Shown: piece by piece, positions 52,340 through 62,650 of the stretch
Position numbering within the stretch: the first letter of the stretch is position 1
Layout: each line of letters begins with the position of its first letter
NCBI RefSeq assembly: GCF_037176765.1
Contig: NC_090034.1
Location: 72,547,955 to 72,611,954 of the forward strand
Length of the DNA stretch: 64,000 bases
Direction: 5' to 3'
Origin: Anolis sagrei
Taxonomy: Eukaryota; Chordata; Lepidosauria; Squamata; Anolidae
Notes under the pieces: model-generated
Databases searched by the model: none
What the model was told of the DNA's origin: nothing
Seen by the model: the letters and a program-made list of their open reading frames with translations, nothing else
Position numbers and translations under genes: made by a program

Positions 52340-52628
52340 GGACTCCTGAAAATCGAGGCAAGGGGCGTGGCTAATCCTCCAGAGTGGGCGGGGCAACCTT
52401 CCCTGCTTTAGGAGGAATCCTTTCGCCTTCCAGAGGAGACTGTCCTTCCAGGCGACCCGTAGTGCTCACGTGGTTCCACCTGAGCTCAGGTGAGGGCGGG
52501 GCCTGAGACGCCGTTCACCTGGCTGGGCAGGTAATGCTAAGGCGGGGCAGAGGAGGAGGAGGAGGAAGGGGCAGCGGGGAGCCTTGGGCGGTGGTGAGAA
52601 GAGGAGGGTCTCCAGAGCGGCGAGACAG
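52340..52628 (+). promoter_or_regulatory. Candidate promoter and 5' UTR first exon of a plus-strand gene
   Basis: CpG-rich, repeat-free block with GC/KLF boxes (GGGGCGTGGC, GTGGGCGGGGC, AGGGCGGGGCC), a CACGTG E-box and the 16-bp palindrome CACCTGAGCTCAGGTG. It ends in a strong splice donor CAG|GTAAGC (GT at 52629-52630); weaker alternatives are CAG|GTGAGG (GT at 52491) and CAG|GTAATG (GT at 52531). There is no open frame starting with ATG of note, so it would be non-coding. In mammals KDF1 lies upstream of TRNP1 and divergent from it, which fits this position and strand, but no KDF1 coding exon is in the window. Confidence 0.45.
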
Positions 52629-52844
52629 GTAAGCCTTTGGGGCTGGCTTGGAAGGAAGCCCCGGGGCCTGGCTCTTTGGCCCGGGCTGGAAACCCCTCGG
52701 AAAGCCACGGGGTGAGTCACACTCTCTCAGCCTCAGGAAGGCCGGCGCAAGCAACACCATCCAAGCAGAGGCGCGGAACAAAGTGTTGTTATTACTATCT
52801 GTTCTGTGTATTTTCATATACAGGCAGTCCCCAATACAGGCAAA

Positions 52845-53985
52845 ATGACTCCTCCTCCTCTTCCTCTTCTTTTTCCTCATCTTCCTCCTCCTCCTCCTCT
52901 TCTTCTTCCACTTCTTCCTCTTCCATTTATTCTTCCTCCTCCTCCTCTTCGTCCTCCTCCTATTCTTCTTCTTCCTCTTCCGCATCTTTCTCCTCTGCCT
53001 CCTCCTTGTCGTCTTCCTCCTCTTTTTCTTCTTCCTCTTCTTCTTCCTCCTCTTTTACTTCCTTTTCCTCTTCTTATTCCTCTTCATCTTCTCCCTCCTT
53101 CGCTTCTTCTTCCACTTCTTTCTCTTCCATTTCTTCTTCCTCCTCCTCTTCTTCTTCCTCATCTTTCTCCTCTGCCTCCTCCTCTTTTTCTTCTTCCTCT
53201 TCCTTCTCTTCTACTTCCTCTTCTTATTCTTCTTCCTCCTCTTCTTCTTCACTTCTTCCTCTTTCTCCTCTGGCTCCTCTTTTTCTTCCTCCTCTTCTTC
53301 CTTTTCATCTTCCTCTTCATCCACTTCTTCCTCTTCTTCCTACTCTTTCTCTTCCTCGTATTCTTCCTCTTCTTTCTCTTTCTTTTCCTCTTCTTCCTCA
53401 TCTTCCTCTTCTTCTTCCTCATCTTTCTCTCCTCCACTTCCTCCTTTTCTTCTTCTTCCTCTTCTTCCTCCTCCTCCTCTTCTTCTCATCATTCCTCTTC
53501 CTCCTTCTCTTCCTCTTTGTCCTCCTACACTTCTTCTTTCTCTTCTTTTTCTTCCTTTTCCTCTTCCTACTCTTCTTCCTCTTCTGCCACCTCATCTTCT
53601 TCCTCCTCTTCTTCTTCTTATCCTCCTCTTCTTCTTCCCCATCCTTCTCTTCTTCATCCTCTTCCCTTTCCTCTTCCTACTCTTCCTCATCTTCTTCCTC
53701 TTCTGCCACCTCATCTTCTTCCTCTTCTTCTTATCCTCCTCTTCTTCTTCCCCTTCCTTCTCTTCTTCATCCTCTTCCCTTTCCTCTTCCTACTCTTCCT
53801 CTTCCTCTTCTCCTTCGTCTTCTGCCACCTCATCTTCTTCTTATTATCCTCCTCTTCTTCTTATTCCCCTTCCTCTTCTTCTCCTCTTCTTCCTCTTCCT
53901 TTTCCTCTTCCTACTCTTCCTCTTCTTCTGCCTCTTCTACCTCCACCTCTTCTTCCTCTTCTTATCCTCATCTTTATCATCATCA
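52845..53985. repeat. Polypyrimidine tract (CTT/CCT-type), about 1.1 kb
   Basis: Nearly pure C/T with occasional A and G, and local higher-order repeats (for example around 53580-53830, 'ttctgccacctcatcttctt' three times). The long serine- or leucine-rich frames here are artefacts. Confidence 0.95.
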
Positions 53986-54112
53986 TTATCATCTTTTATA
54001 TCCCGCCTTTCTCCACATAGGGACTCAAGGTGGCTAAGAACCACACGTTCTAATAACAAAGTTACAGTAAAACAAATACAAAAAATCCTCTCGCAATTAA
54101 ATGTTAGTGAAT
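53986..54112 (-). mobile_element. L2-like LINE 3' end fragment
   Basis: 'atatcccgcctttctccaca' and 'agggactcaaggtggctaag', the reversed LINE terminal block. Confidence 0.6.
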
Positions 54113-54720
54113 AGATATAAAGTTAAAATCTAATTAAAATAAAATAAATATAATTAAAATTACGTTTAAAACTCCCCACCCACCCAAAATCCCAGCCTCA
54201 ACCCCCCTCCCCCCAAATGGCCAATGGCAGAGAACTGTCTTGCGGTAAAGTTTTTAAAGAAGTGTGGAGTTGTGTTAAATCTATAATGTAGATGCAGCCT
54301 TCCACAATCAAAGGTTTTTGGAATAACACCACCCAGGTATAAAAAGGGAACCCAATTCACCCAAAGAGCAACGTCACTCAGGAACACAACGGACACTGGT
54401 TTGTGTTGTTGTGTGCGTTTGTGTGGTTTCAAACATAAAGAAACCCTATAGAACCTGTGTCCATTGTGTTCCTGGGTGACGTTGCTCTTTGAGTGAATTG
54501 GGTTCAAACTGCTGCCTTTTTATATGGGGGGCTATTCCAAAAACCTGAGATTGTGGAGTTAATGCAGGTTCACACTACTTTAACAACTTTACTGCAAGAC
54601 ATTTCTCCACCATTGGGCATTTAGGAGAGGGTGGGTAGGATTTTGGGTGGGTGGGGAATTTTAAACATAATTTTAATTGTTTTTATTTTGTTTTAATTGG
54701 ATTTTAACTTTATATCTATG
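54113..54720. repeat. Large imperfect inverted repeat, about 608 bp
   Basis: Left arm (from 'gatataaagttaaaatc') and right arm (to 'gattttaactttatatc') are reverse complements over about 270 bp each, with a short spacer near 54390-54430. Shared blocks include 'ccacccacccaaaatcc' and 'caaagagcaacgtcac'. Not one of the PLE palindromes. A MITE is likely but not identified. Confidence 0.8.
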
Positions 54721-54728
54721 CCCTAATA

Positions 54729-55467
54729 CAGTGTTTCTCAAACTTCCGAATGCCGTGACCCCTTAACACAGTTCCTCATGGTGTGGTGACCCCCAACCAT
54801 AAAGTTATTTCTATTGCTACTTCACGACTGCAATTTTGCTACTGTTGTGTATCGTAATGTAAATATCTGATATGCAGGATGTACTTTCATTCACTGGACC
54901 AAATTTGACACAAATATCCAATACGCCCAAATTTTAATACTGGTGGGGTTGGGGAGGGGGGGAGGAATTGATTTTGTCATTTGGGAGTTGTAGCTGCTGG
55001 GATTTATAGTTCACCTACAATCAAAGGGCATTCTGAACTCTACCATCGATGGAATTGAACTAAACATGGCACACAGAACTCCTGTGACCAACAGAAAATA
55101 CTGGAAGGGTTTGGTGGGCATTGACCTTGAGTTTTGGAGTTGTAGTTCATCTATATCCGGAGAGCACTGTGGACTCAAACAATGATGGATCTGGACCAAA
55201 CTTGGCACAAATCCTCAATATGCCCAAATGTGAACACTGGCAGAGTTTGGGGAAAATAGACCTTGACATTTGGGAGTTGTAGTTGATTTATAGTTCACCC
55301 ACAACCAGAGAACATTCTGAACCCCACAATGATAAAATTGGACCAAACTTCCCACACAGAACCCCCATGACCAATAGAAAATACTGTTTTCTGATAGTCT
55401 TTGGCGACCCCTCTTACACACCCCCACGACCCCCTCAGGGGTCCCAACCCCAGGTTGAGAAACACTG
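54729..55467 (+). mobile_element. hAT-A DNA transposon
   Basis: 739 bp, from CAGTGTTTCTCAAACTTC to GGTTGAGAAACACTG; flanks ccctaata and ccttaata (7 of 8 equal). Confidence 0.9.
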
Positions 55468-55477
55468 CCTTAATATT

Positions 55478-55955
55478 TAATTGTGAAGTTTTTTGTATTT
55501 GTTTTGCTGCAACTTATTATTAGGCCCCCTGGTGGCGCAGTGGGTTAAACCACTGAGCTGCTGAACTTGCTGACCGAAAGGTTGACAGTTTGAATGCAGG
55601 GAGCAGGGTGAGCTCCCACTGTTAGGCCCAGCTTCTGCCAACCTAGCAGTTCGAAAACATGCAAGTGAGAGTAGATCAATAGGTACCACTTCTGCGGGAA
55701 GGTAACGGCACTCCATGCAATCATGCTGGCCACATGACCTTGGAGGCATCTACAGACAACGCCGGCTCTTCGGCTGAGAAATGGAGATGAGCACCACCCC
55801 CCAGAGTCGGACACAACTGGACTTAATGTCAAGGGGGAAATCTTTTTATCTTTACTAACTTGTTATTAGGTTGTGTGGTTCTTAGCTGCCTTGAGAGTCC
55901 CTATGTGGAGAAAGGCGGAATATAAATAAAGATGATGATAGTAATAATAATAATA
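55478..55955 (+). mobile_element. L2-like LINE 3' UTR, split by SINE-2
   Basis: 'gaagttttttgtatttgttt' before and 'gttgtgtggttcttagctgc' plus 'gcggaatataaataaaga' after the SINE. Confidence 0.75.
55523..55850 (+). mobile_element. SINE-2
   Basis: 'ccccctggtggcgcagtggg' to 'atgtcaagggggaaatcttt'; 14-bp flanks aacttattattagg and aacttgttattagg. Confidence 0.88.
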
Positions 55956-55979
55956 GTTTTCATTTTGCAAGGTAGACTT

Positions 55980-56098
55980 CTCTGACAAAGAGCGCAGATG
56001 GCTCATTAAACTACAACTCACAGGATTTCATAGCATTGAACCATGGAAATGAAAGTGGTGTCGAGCTGCATTAATTCGACAGCTTAGATGCACCCCTT
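55980..56098. mobile_element. MITE fragment
   Basis: 'ctacaactcacaggatttca' to 'cagcttagatgcacccc', similar to other short DNA-transposon remnants. Confidence 0.4.
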
Positions 56099-56129
56099 AG
56101 ATATGTCTCAATGGTAGAACTTGTCTGTA

Positions 56130-56337
56130 TCACTACCTCTTTTTTCAAGCAGAATGGCTAGAAGTACTGTTGATTTCCCCTCTAATGTATATTTATATGT
56201 ATTTTTAGGTATTTATTTGTATTTTGTTATCTGTTTATATTGTGTCGGCATCGAATTGTTGCCTGTTGGTAGCCATGTTCAATCCCTCCTTGGAGGTCGA
56301 GAATGGATGGGGTATAAATGTTCTAAATAAATAAATA
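56130..56337 (+). mobile_element. LINE 3' end
   Basis: 'gttcaatccctccttggagg' and 'ggggtataaatgttctaaat' then (AAAT)n. Confidence 0.5.
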
Positions 56338-56440
56338 AGCATTCAATACCATCTGATCTTGGAAGCTGAGCAGGGTCAATCCTGATTACTCCTTGGGACT
56401 GCCAATGAAGACTAAGTGCCTTAGATCAGGGTTTCGACTC
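56338..56440 (+). mobile_element. 5S rRNA-derived SINE fragment
   Basis: 'ataccatctgatcttggaag' and 'ctgagcagggtcaatcctga' match the internal promoter region of 5S rRNA (GATCTCGGAAGCTAAGCAGG). Not a functional 5S gene. Confidence 0.75.
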
Positions 56441-56636
56441 CAAATGGAATCCCCTTCACTCAATGTTGGGGTCCCCAAAATTTTCCTGTTAACTGTGATA
56501 GACATTTACATGAATCTGTTATGTAGTTTTTTACATTGGACACTGCAGAAGATGCTTTGGCTGCACTTCATACAAAGGAACATCAGACTATTTGACGCGC
56601 TTTGCAAATAACTGTTTCGTTACCAGTAAATGATAG

Positions 56637-56880
56637 GAGCCCCCGGTGGCGCAGTGGGTTAAACCCCTGTGCCGGCAGGACTGAAGACCGACAGGTCGCA
56701 GGTTCTAATCCGGGGAGAGGCGGATGAGCTCCCTCTATCAGCTCCAGCTCTTCATGTGGGGACATGAGAGAAGCCTCCCACATCAAATCATCCAGGCGTC
56801 CCCTGGGCAATGTCCTTGCAGACGGCCAATTCTTTCACACCAGAAGCGACTTGCTCCTGACATGAACAAAAAAAAACCAA
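56637..56880 (+). mobile_element. SINE-1
   Basis: GGAGCCCCCGGTGGCGCAGT, box B 'ggttctaatccgg', a small deletion in the body, and an A-rich tail. Confidence 0.9.
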
Positions 56881-56894
56881 ACCAGTAAATGATT

Positions 56895-57030
56895 AGTTTT
56901 GTACCTATTTTATTTACCGGTTTTATTTTATTGTAATTTGTTGTTTGGGCTTGGCCTCATGTAAATCGCTCCGAGTCCCCATTGGGGAGATGGTGGCAGG
57001 GTATAAATAAAGTTTATTATGATTATAATA
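56895..57030 (+). mobile_element. L2-like LINE 3' end
   Basis: 'tgggcttggcctcatgtaaa', 'gggagatggtggcagggtat', then 'aaataaagtttattatg'. Confidence 0.75.
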
Positions 57031-57194
57031 TTATTATTACCTGAGATAATATAAAAATTACTAGGGTGGAAAGGAATCGCGAGTGAAAAAGGTTTAAGAA
57101 GCCCTGGTCTAATGCATTACTGGTTCTGTATCTGTAGTGCTACAATCCAGTAAACATCGTTCTAAGTAAGCACTCTGTTCTTTCGGTGACCAAC

Positions 57195-57740
57195 CACGTT
57201 TTATTTATTTATTTATTTCAGATATTTGTACCCCGCCCTTCTCAAACCCCCCCCCCTCAGGGCGGCTTCCAGCCTGCAACGTGCACATAAAAAAATACAT
57301 AATAAAGTCCAATAATTACATACAGTTAAAAACATTAAATCAATTCAATTAAAAATCTGTTTAAAATATAACAGCCTGGTGGCCTTATCTAAGCCAAATT
57401 CTGTGGTTAGAGACTCCATCAAAAGTTTATCCATAGTCCATTTCCATAGCGATTGTCATCATTGTCAGCATGTTACCCGAAGGCCTGGTCCCACATCCAT
57501 GTTTTCAACTTCTTTCTGAAGGAAAAGAGGGACTTAAGATAACTTAATTTTGCTGGGGAGCAAATTCCACAGGCGGAGGGCCACCACCAAGAAGGCCCTG
57601 TCCCTCGTCCCCGTCAAGCGCGTTTGCAACAGAGGCGGGGTCGAGAGCAGGGCCTCCCCAGAAGATCTTAAACTCTGAGGTGGGACGTAGATGGAGATAC
57701 GTTCAGACAGGTACGCTGGACCGGAACCGTATAGGTTTTC
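57195..57740 (-). mobile_element. L2-like LINE C-terminus and 3' UTR, minus strand
   Basis: Minus-strand YGSGPAYLSERISIYVPPQS and DRAFLVVALRLWNLLPSKI, then 3' UTR to 'taccccgcccttctcaaacc' and (ATTT)n. Confidence 0.8.
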
Positions 57741-57959
57741 CCACATGCCTTTGGGAACCCCCCAAATGAGACCTCTTTCCACCACAAGTTGCCCAGCATA
57801 CTGCCTCCTACACTGAAGGTGACAGAGAGTTGCTGCAACTGATAACCATATCCTCATTTGTCATAAGTTCCTTTTAAGACTTTCAAAAACAATTTCATGC
57901 AGAGTATCTTCTCATTAAGGTATATATGCCTTCATGTCTCCTGTTGACGTACAGCAAGC

Positions 57960-58130
57960 CCTTGAATTCAGTATGGTTTTCTTAGAAATCATCAAAGATG
58001 GTTTTGCCATTTCCATCACCTGAAAAATAGCCCGGTATTTGTTGGTGATCTCCCATCCAAATACTAACCAGAGCTGACCCTCCATAGCTTTCAAGATCAG
58101 AGTGTATCTAGTGCCTTTAATATATTTAGG
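57960..58130 (-). mobile_element. 5S rRNA-derived SINE
   Basis: Reversed 5S-like stretch 'gatctcccatccaaatacta' and 'accagagctgaccct', then the SINE body 'ggttttgccatttccatcac' and tail 'gtatggttttcttag'. Confidence 0.75.
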
Positions 58131-58324
58131 AGAACTCCTGCTACTTCGGACTATCCAATGTATATTACCAGTACCCTTTTAACATATGTACTAGGTTCCC
58201 CTTCGCATGCAACTTACTGTATGTGAAAATACAAGCAAACCCCTGAAATGTACAGATTGCTGTTCTCTTTGAAAGGCAAAGCACTCTTTAATTTGCATTT
58301 AATATACTTGTGAAGCTTCTAGTT

Positions 58325-58845
58325 CAGTGGTTTTCAACCTTCCTACTGCCATGACCCCTTAATACAATTCCTCATGTTGTGGTGATCCCCAACCATAAAA
58401 TTATTTTCATTGCTACATCATAACTGTCATTTTGCTACTGTTATGAATTGTAATGTAAATGTCTGATATGCAGGATGTATTTTCATTCACTGGACCAAAT
58501 TTGACACAAATACCCAATATGCACAAATTTGAATACTTGCTTGATTTGATTTTGTCATTTGGGAGTTGTAGTTGCTGGGATTTATAGTTCACCCACTATC
58601 AAAGAGCATTCTGAACTCCACCAATGATGGAACTGAACTGAATTTGGCACACAGAACTCCCATGACCAACAGAAAATCCTGAAAGGGATTGGTAGGCATT
58701 GACCTCGAGTTTTGGAGTTGTAGTTCAGCTACATTCAGAGAGCACTGTGGACTCAAACAATACTGGATCTGGACTAAACTTGGCACGAACATCAATATGC
58801 CCAAATGTGAACACTGGTGGATTTTGGGGGAAATAGACCTTGACA
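58325..58845 (+). mobile_element. hAT-A, 3' truncated
   Basis: CAGTGGTTTTCAACCTTC through the first two modules; stops at 'atagaccttgaca' just before hAT-B. Confidence 0.85.
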
Positions 58846-59224
58846 GGTAACTCATCTTCATTACCTGCAGGGGCGGCTCAACCCATTACGCAAAGTAAGC
58901 ATTTGCATATAGTTGATTTTGCCCAGGGGCGCTCTTGAGGCGCTCTTGGGGAAAAATAGACCTTGACATATGCGAGTTGTAGTTACTGGGATGTATAGTT
59001 CACCTACAATCAAAGAGCATTCTGAACTCCACCAATGATGGAATTGAACCAAATATGGCACAGAAAATATATATCAGTGTATTGTCGAAGGCTTTCATGG
59101 CCAGAATCACTGGGTTGTCGGGCTATAAGGCCATGGTCTAGAGGCATTCTCTCGTGACGTTTCGCCTGCATCTATGGCAAGCATCCTCAGAAGTAGTGAG
59201 GTCTGTTGGAACTAGGCAAAAGGG

Positions 59225-59795
59225 TTTATATATTTAATTAATTAATTACTTTGCTTGTATACCGCAGTTTCTCAGCCCGTAGGCGACTCAACGCAGTTCA
59301 CAACAAGAGCAAAAAGACAATCATAACACATACAATTTAAAAACCATTAACAGCATAGTATACAAACTGATGACACATCAATAACAACACATTAACGTCT
59401 CGCAACTAGAATCGTGATCCAATTCGTCGTCCATAATTCCGTTCCTATATTCATCGTATTCATTGCACTGCTTATCCGAATGCCTGTTCAAACAGCCAGG
59501 TTTTTAGTTTTCTTCGAAACACCATTAACGTAGGAGCTGATCTAATGTCCATGGGAAGGGCGTTCCCCAGCCGAGGGGCCACCACAGAGAAGGCCCTGTC
59601 CCTCGTCCCCGCCAGCCGTGCTTGTGATGCAGGCGGGATCGCGAGCAGGGCCTCCCCAGAAGATCTTAGATTCCTGGTGGGTTCATAGGCAGAGATACGT
59701 TCAGATAGGTAACTTGGGCCCGAACCGTTTAGGGCTTTATAGGCCAACGCCAGCACTTTGAATTGAGCCCGGTAGCAGATCGGCAGCCAGTGGAA
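59225..59795 (-). mobile_element. L2-like LINE C-terminus and 3' UTR, minus strand
   Basis: LPICYRAQFKVLALAYKALN, GSGPSYLSERISAYEPTRNL and VVAPRLGNALPMDIRSAPTL on the minus strand; 3' UTR to (ATTA)n at 59235. Confidence 0.85.
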
Positions 59796-59861
59796 TATAT
59801 CTGTGGAATGACCAGGGTGAGACACAGGACTCTTGTCTGCTGGAGTTAGGTGTGAATGTTT

Positions 59862-60092
59862 CAACTCTCACAGTCAGGAAGTTCTTCCTCATGTTCAGAT
59901 GGAATCTCCTTTCTTGTAGTTTGAAGCCATTATTCCGCAGCCTAATCTCCAGGGAAGCAGAAAACAAGCTTGCTCTCTCCTCCCTGTGGCTTCCTGTCTT
60001 CCTGTCACATATTTATACATGGCTATCATATCTCCTCTCAGCCTTCTCTTCTTCAGGCTAAACATGCCCAGCTCCTTAAGCCAGCCTTGATT
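59862..60092 (-). mobile_element. CR1 LINE internal fragment
   Basis: Minus-strand [12 protein letters not shown] and NNGFKLQ match the CR1 C-terminal coding region; no CR1 3' end is present. Confidence 0.8.
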
Positions 60093-60258
60093 AGCATACA
60101 ATGGCCTGACTGTGCCTGGGGCAAACTTTTGTTGAGAAGTAATTAGATGTCCGAAAAAACCTACAACAACCTAATATATATCAGTGATTAGTTGGGGGGG
60201 GGGCAAAATATTGTTTGCTTACCATTGAAAATTACCTAGGGCCGCCTCTGATTACCTG

Positions 60259-60868
60259 TCATTACTTCATCTCCATTAAGACAATGCAGAATGTGACCTG
60301 TGTAAATATATGTCTTAAACTCTACAAGGGATCCCTAGGACAGTCAGTATGCCCCCCAATAGCTTAATGCTGATTGTTTTATTTACAAAAGCTATCATGT
60401 TGGTGTCTTTTCTAAAGCATTTGAAGTGTCAGGTTATTGACTTTGGTGGTTGAGTGGTGGATTACCTTTAAAACTTGAGTGCATGCATTCTGGGTCGCCT
60501 GCGATAGGGATTTATGTATGTATGCTGATGCTGGGGTAATTCCCTCAAGGAATTTGTCTCTAAATAACAAAGAGCAGGGAAGGGTTGATCTGATAATTCC
60601 AGAACCATTTGCAAATGGGATCAAACAGTGAGGTCTTCTGTTTGTTCAATACATACTTGTCGGTCTCACCTCCACTTGTCCTGCATTTCTCAGTGGCCAC
60701 ATCCCTTCACTGTTATGGCTTTCAAGGACACCTTGACATGAGTTTAAATTAAGCCTCACCTAGTTCCCCTAGAAAAGCCCTTAATGTTTACAATGCAGTC
60801 ATTTTTTTAGCATGAGTGCATCTGCAACTTAACTATAACTATCTTCTATCTATACATATGTATCTATA
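60259..60868. other. No gene or recognised repeat
   Basis: About 610 bases of single-copy looking sequence. Confidence 0.5.
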
Positions 60869-60876
60869 CACATGTA

Positions 60877-61166
60877 CAGGGGCGGCTCAACCCATTCCGC
60901 AAAGTAAGCATTTGCAGTATAGTTGGTTTTGCCCAGGGGCGCTCTTGGGGGAAAATAGATCTTGACATATGTGAGTTGTAGTTACTGGGATGTATAGTTT
61001 GCCTAAAATCAAAGAGCATTCTTAACTCCACCAATGATGGAATTGAACCAAATATGGCTCACAGAATTCCCATGATGAACAGAAAATATATATCAATGAT
61101 GGGTTTGGGGGGGGGGGGGCAAAATACTGTTTGCTTACTGTTGAAAATTACCTAGGGCCACCTCTG
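60877..61166 (-). mobile_element. hAT-B DNA transposon, compact 290-bp form
   Basis: Ends CAGGGGCGGCTCAACC and GGGCCACCTCTG with a perfect 8-bp duplication CACATGTA (60869-60876 and 61167-61174). Best reference copy for the family in this window. Confidence 0.93.
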
Positions 61167-61189
61167 CACATGTATGTGGCTGGAGTGTC

Positions 61190-61640
61190 ATAGAATCATA
61201 GAATCAAAGAGTTGGAAGAGACCTCATGGGCCATCCAGTCCAACCCCCTGCCAAGAAGCAGGAATATTGCACTCAAATCATCCCTGACAAATGGCCATCC
61301 AGCCTCTGCTTAAAAGCTTCCAAAGAAGGAGCCTCCACCACACTCCGGGGCAGAGAGTTCCACTGCTGAACGGCTCTCACAGTCAGGAAGTTCTTCCTAA
61401 TGTTCAGATGGAATCTCCTCTCTTGTAGTTTGAAGCCATTGTTCCGCGTCCTAGTCTCCAAGGAAGCAGAAAACAAGCTTGCTCTCTCCTCCCTGTGGCT
61501 TCCTCTCACATATTTATACATAGCTATCATATCTCCTCTCAGCCTTCTCTTCTTCAGGCTAAACATGCCCAGTTCCCTAAGCCGCTCCTCATAGGGCTTG
61601 TTCTCCAAACCCTTGATCATTTTAGTTGCCCTCCTCTGTC
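61190..61640 (-). mobile_element. CR1 LINE 3' end, minus strand
   Basis: The 3' tail 'catagaatcatagaatcaaa' starts at about 61190. Minus-strand coding reads [40 protein letters not shown] and VRAVQQWNSLPRSVVEAPSL. 5' truncated near 61640. Confidence 0.92.
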
Positions 61641-62029
61641 CACTTACACAGACAAGCTCCTGCCTCCACAAATAGCTATAGCTCCCACTACTTAGGAGTC
61701 ACCAAAAGAACCCCCTCCAATGGCACTGCAGGTTATAGTGAGTGCCATAAACATATGCAAGAGTTCTGCCAATGTCCTTCACAAACGCCATACCAAATGA
61801 ATGCTTTTATACGGGGACAATGTCACCCTACATTTTATGTGTTTCCTTCACCACAGACATCCCAGTGTTTCTTACTCTCTCCATTGGTGTGGAATTTGCA
61901 TGACCCCGCCCACTACCTCTCCCATAACCCTTTTCTATACTTTTCTATGGCACTCAGCAAACAGGGGAATTTAGCAGCAACTGAACATACTAGAGAAATT
62001 TGGGGAGAATTCACCATGATTTATAGGAT
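61641..62029. other. No gene or recognised repeat
   Basis: About 390 bases; no supported feature. Confidence 0.45.
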
Positions 62030-62520
62030 TTATAGGCTATATAGTTCACCTGCAATCTAAGAGCCCTCTGAACACCAAAGATGGAATTGGACTAAACTTG
62101 GCATAACCCTATGGCCCACAAAAATATTGGAGGTCTTTCGGGGAAAATTCACTTTGATTTGGGGGAATTGTAGTTCACCTACATCCAGAGAGCACTGTGG
62201 ACCCAAGCTCTGATATGCCGAAATTTGATTACTGAAGGCGTTTGGAGGGAACTGACCTTCCTTTCTGGAAGTTATAGTTCACCCACAACTAGGGAAATTG
62301 TGACCTCCACCGATGATGGACCTGGACCAAACTTGGCACACAGAACCCCCATGACCAACTGAACCTACTGGAGGGGTTTGAGGGGACTGACTCACCATAG
62401 TGGGAGTTGTAGTTTACCCTACAGCCAAAGAGCACATTGAACCCTATCAATGATGCAGCTAGAGCAAACTTGCCCAACATAACAAACTTGGTTGTAGGAG
62501 TTCTGTGTGCCAAGTCTGGT
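62030..62520. repeat. Array of four diverged about 120-bp modules shared with hAT and Helitron interiors
   Basis: Units begin near 62035, 62165, 62268 and 62400 with variants of 'ttgtagttcacctacatcca', followed by 'gatggaattggactaaactt', 'cccatgaccaac' and 'ggaggggtttga'. No hAT or Helitron ends flank them. Confidence 0.65.
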
Positions 62521-62650
62521 TCAAAATAGCACTGGGTTTCCCCCTCTCTGCAGATGACCCTTGACTTGTCCATAGGTCATATTAAAATCCATTATTTTGG
62601 CCCCAAAAAGTCCCCTTGAGGTCTACTTATGCACAAGTGTATTCAGTATA

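Larger units (their letters stand above)
59083..60170. mobile_element. PLE 3'-end pair enclosing L2-like and CR1 fragments
   Basis: Left arm 'attgtcgaaggctttcatgg' with a hammerhead-like motif (59153-59193, minus, stem I degenerate); right end 'gaaaaaacctacaacaacct'. L2-like (59225-59795) and CR1 (59862-60092) pieces lie within. Confidence 0.65.
58868..60250 (-). mobile_element. hAT-B DNA transposon with nested PLE, L2-like and CR1 pieces
   Basis: Ends CAGGGGCGGCTCAACC and GGGCCGCCTCTG with a perfect 8-bp duplication ATTACCTG (58860-58867 and 60251-60258). After 'gaaaatatatatcagtg' it is interrupted (about 59083-60185) and resumes with 'atatatatcagtgattag'. Confidence 0.9.

Noticed and set aside
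52637-54037. 466-codon frame, mostly serine, and a 404-codon frame rich in leucine and proline
   Set aside because: Both are readings of the CTT/CCT tract downstream of the candidate donor site. Low-complexity artefacts.
56338-56440. Functional 5S rRNA gene
   Set aside because: Only the internal region is similar and it is diverged; a SINE remnant fits better.
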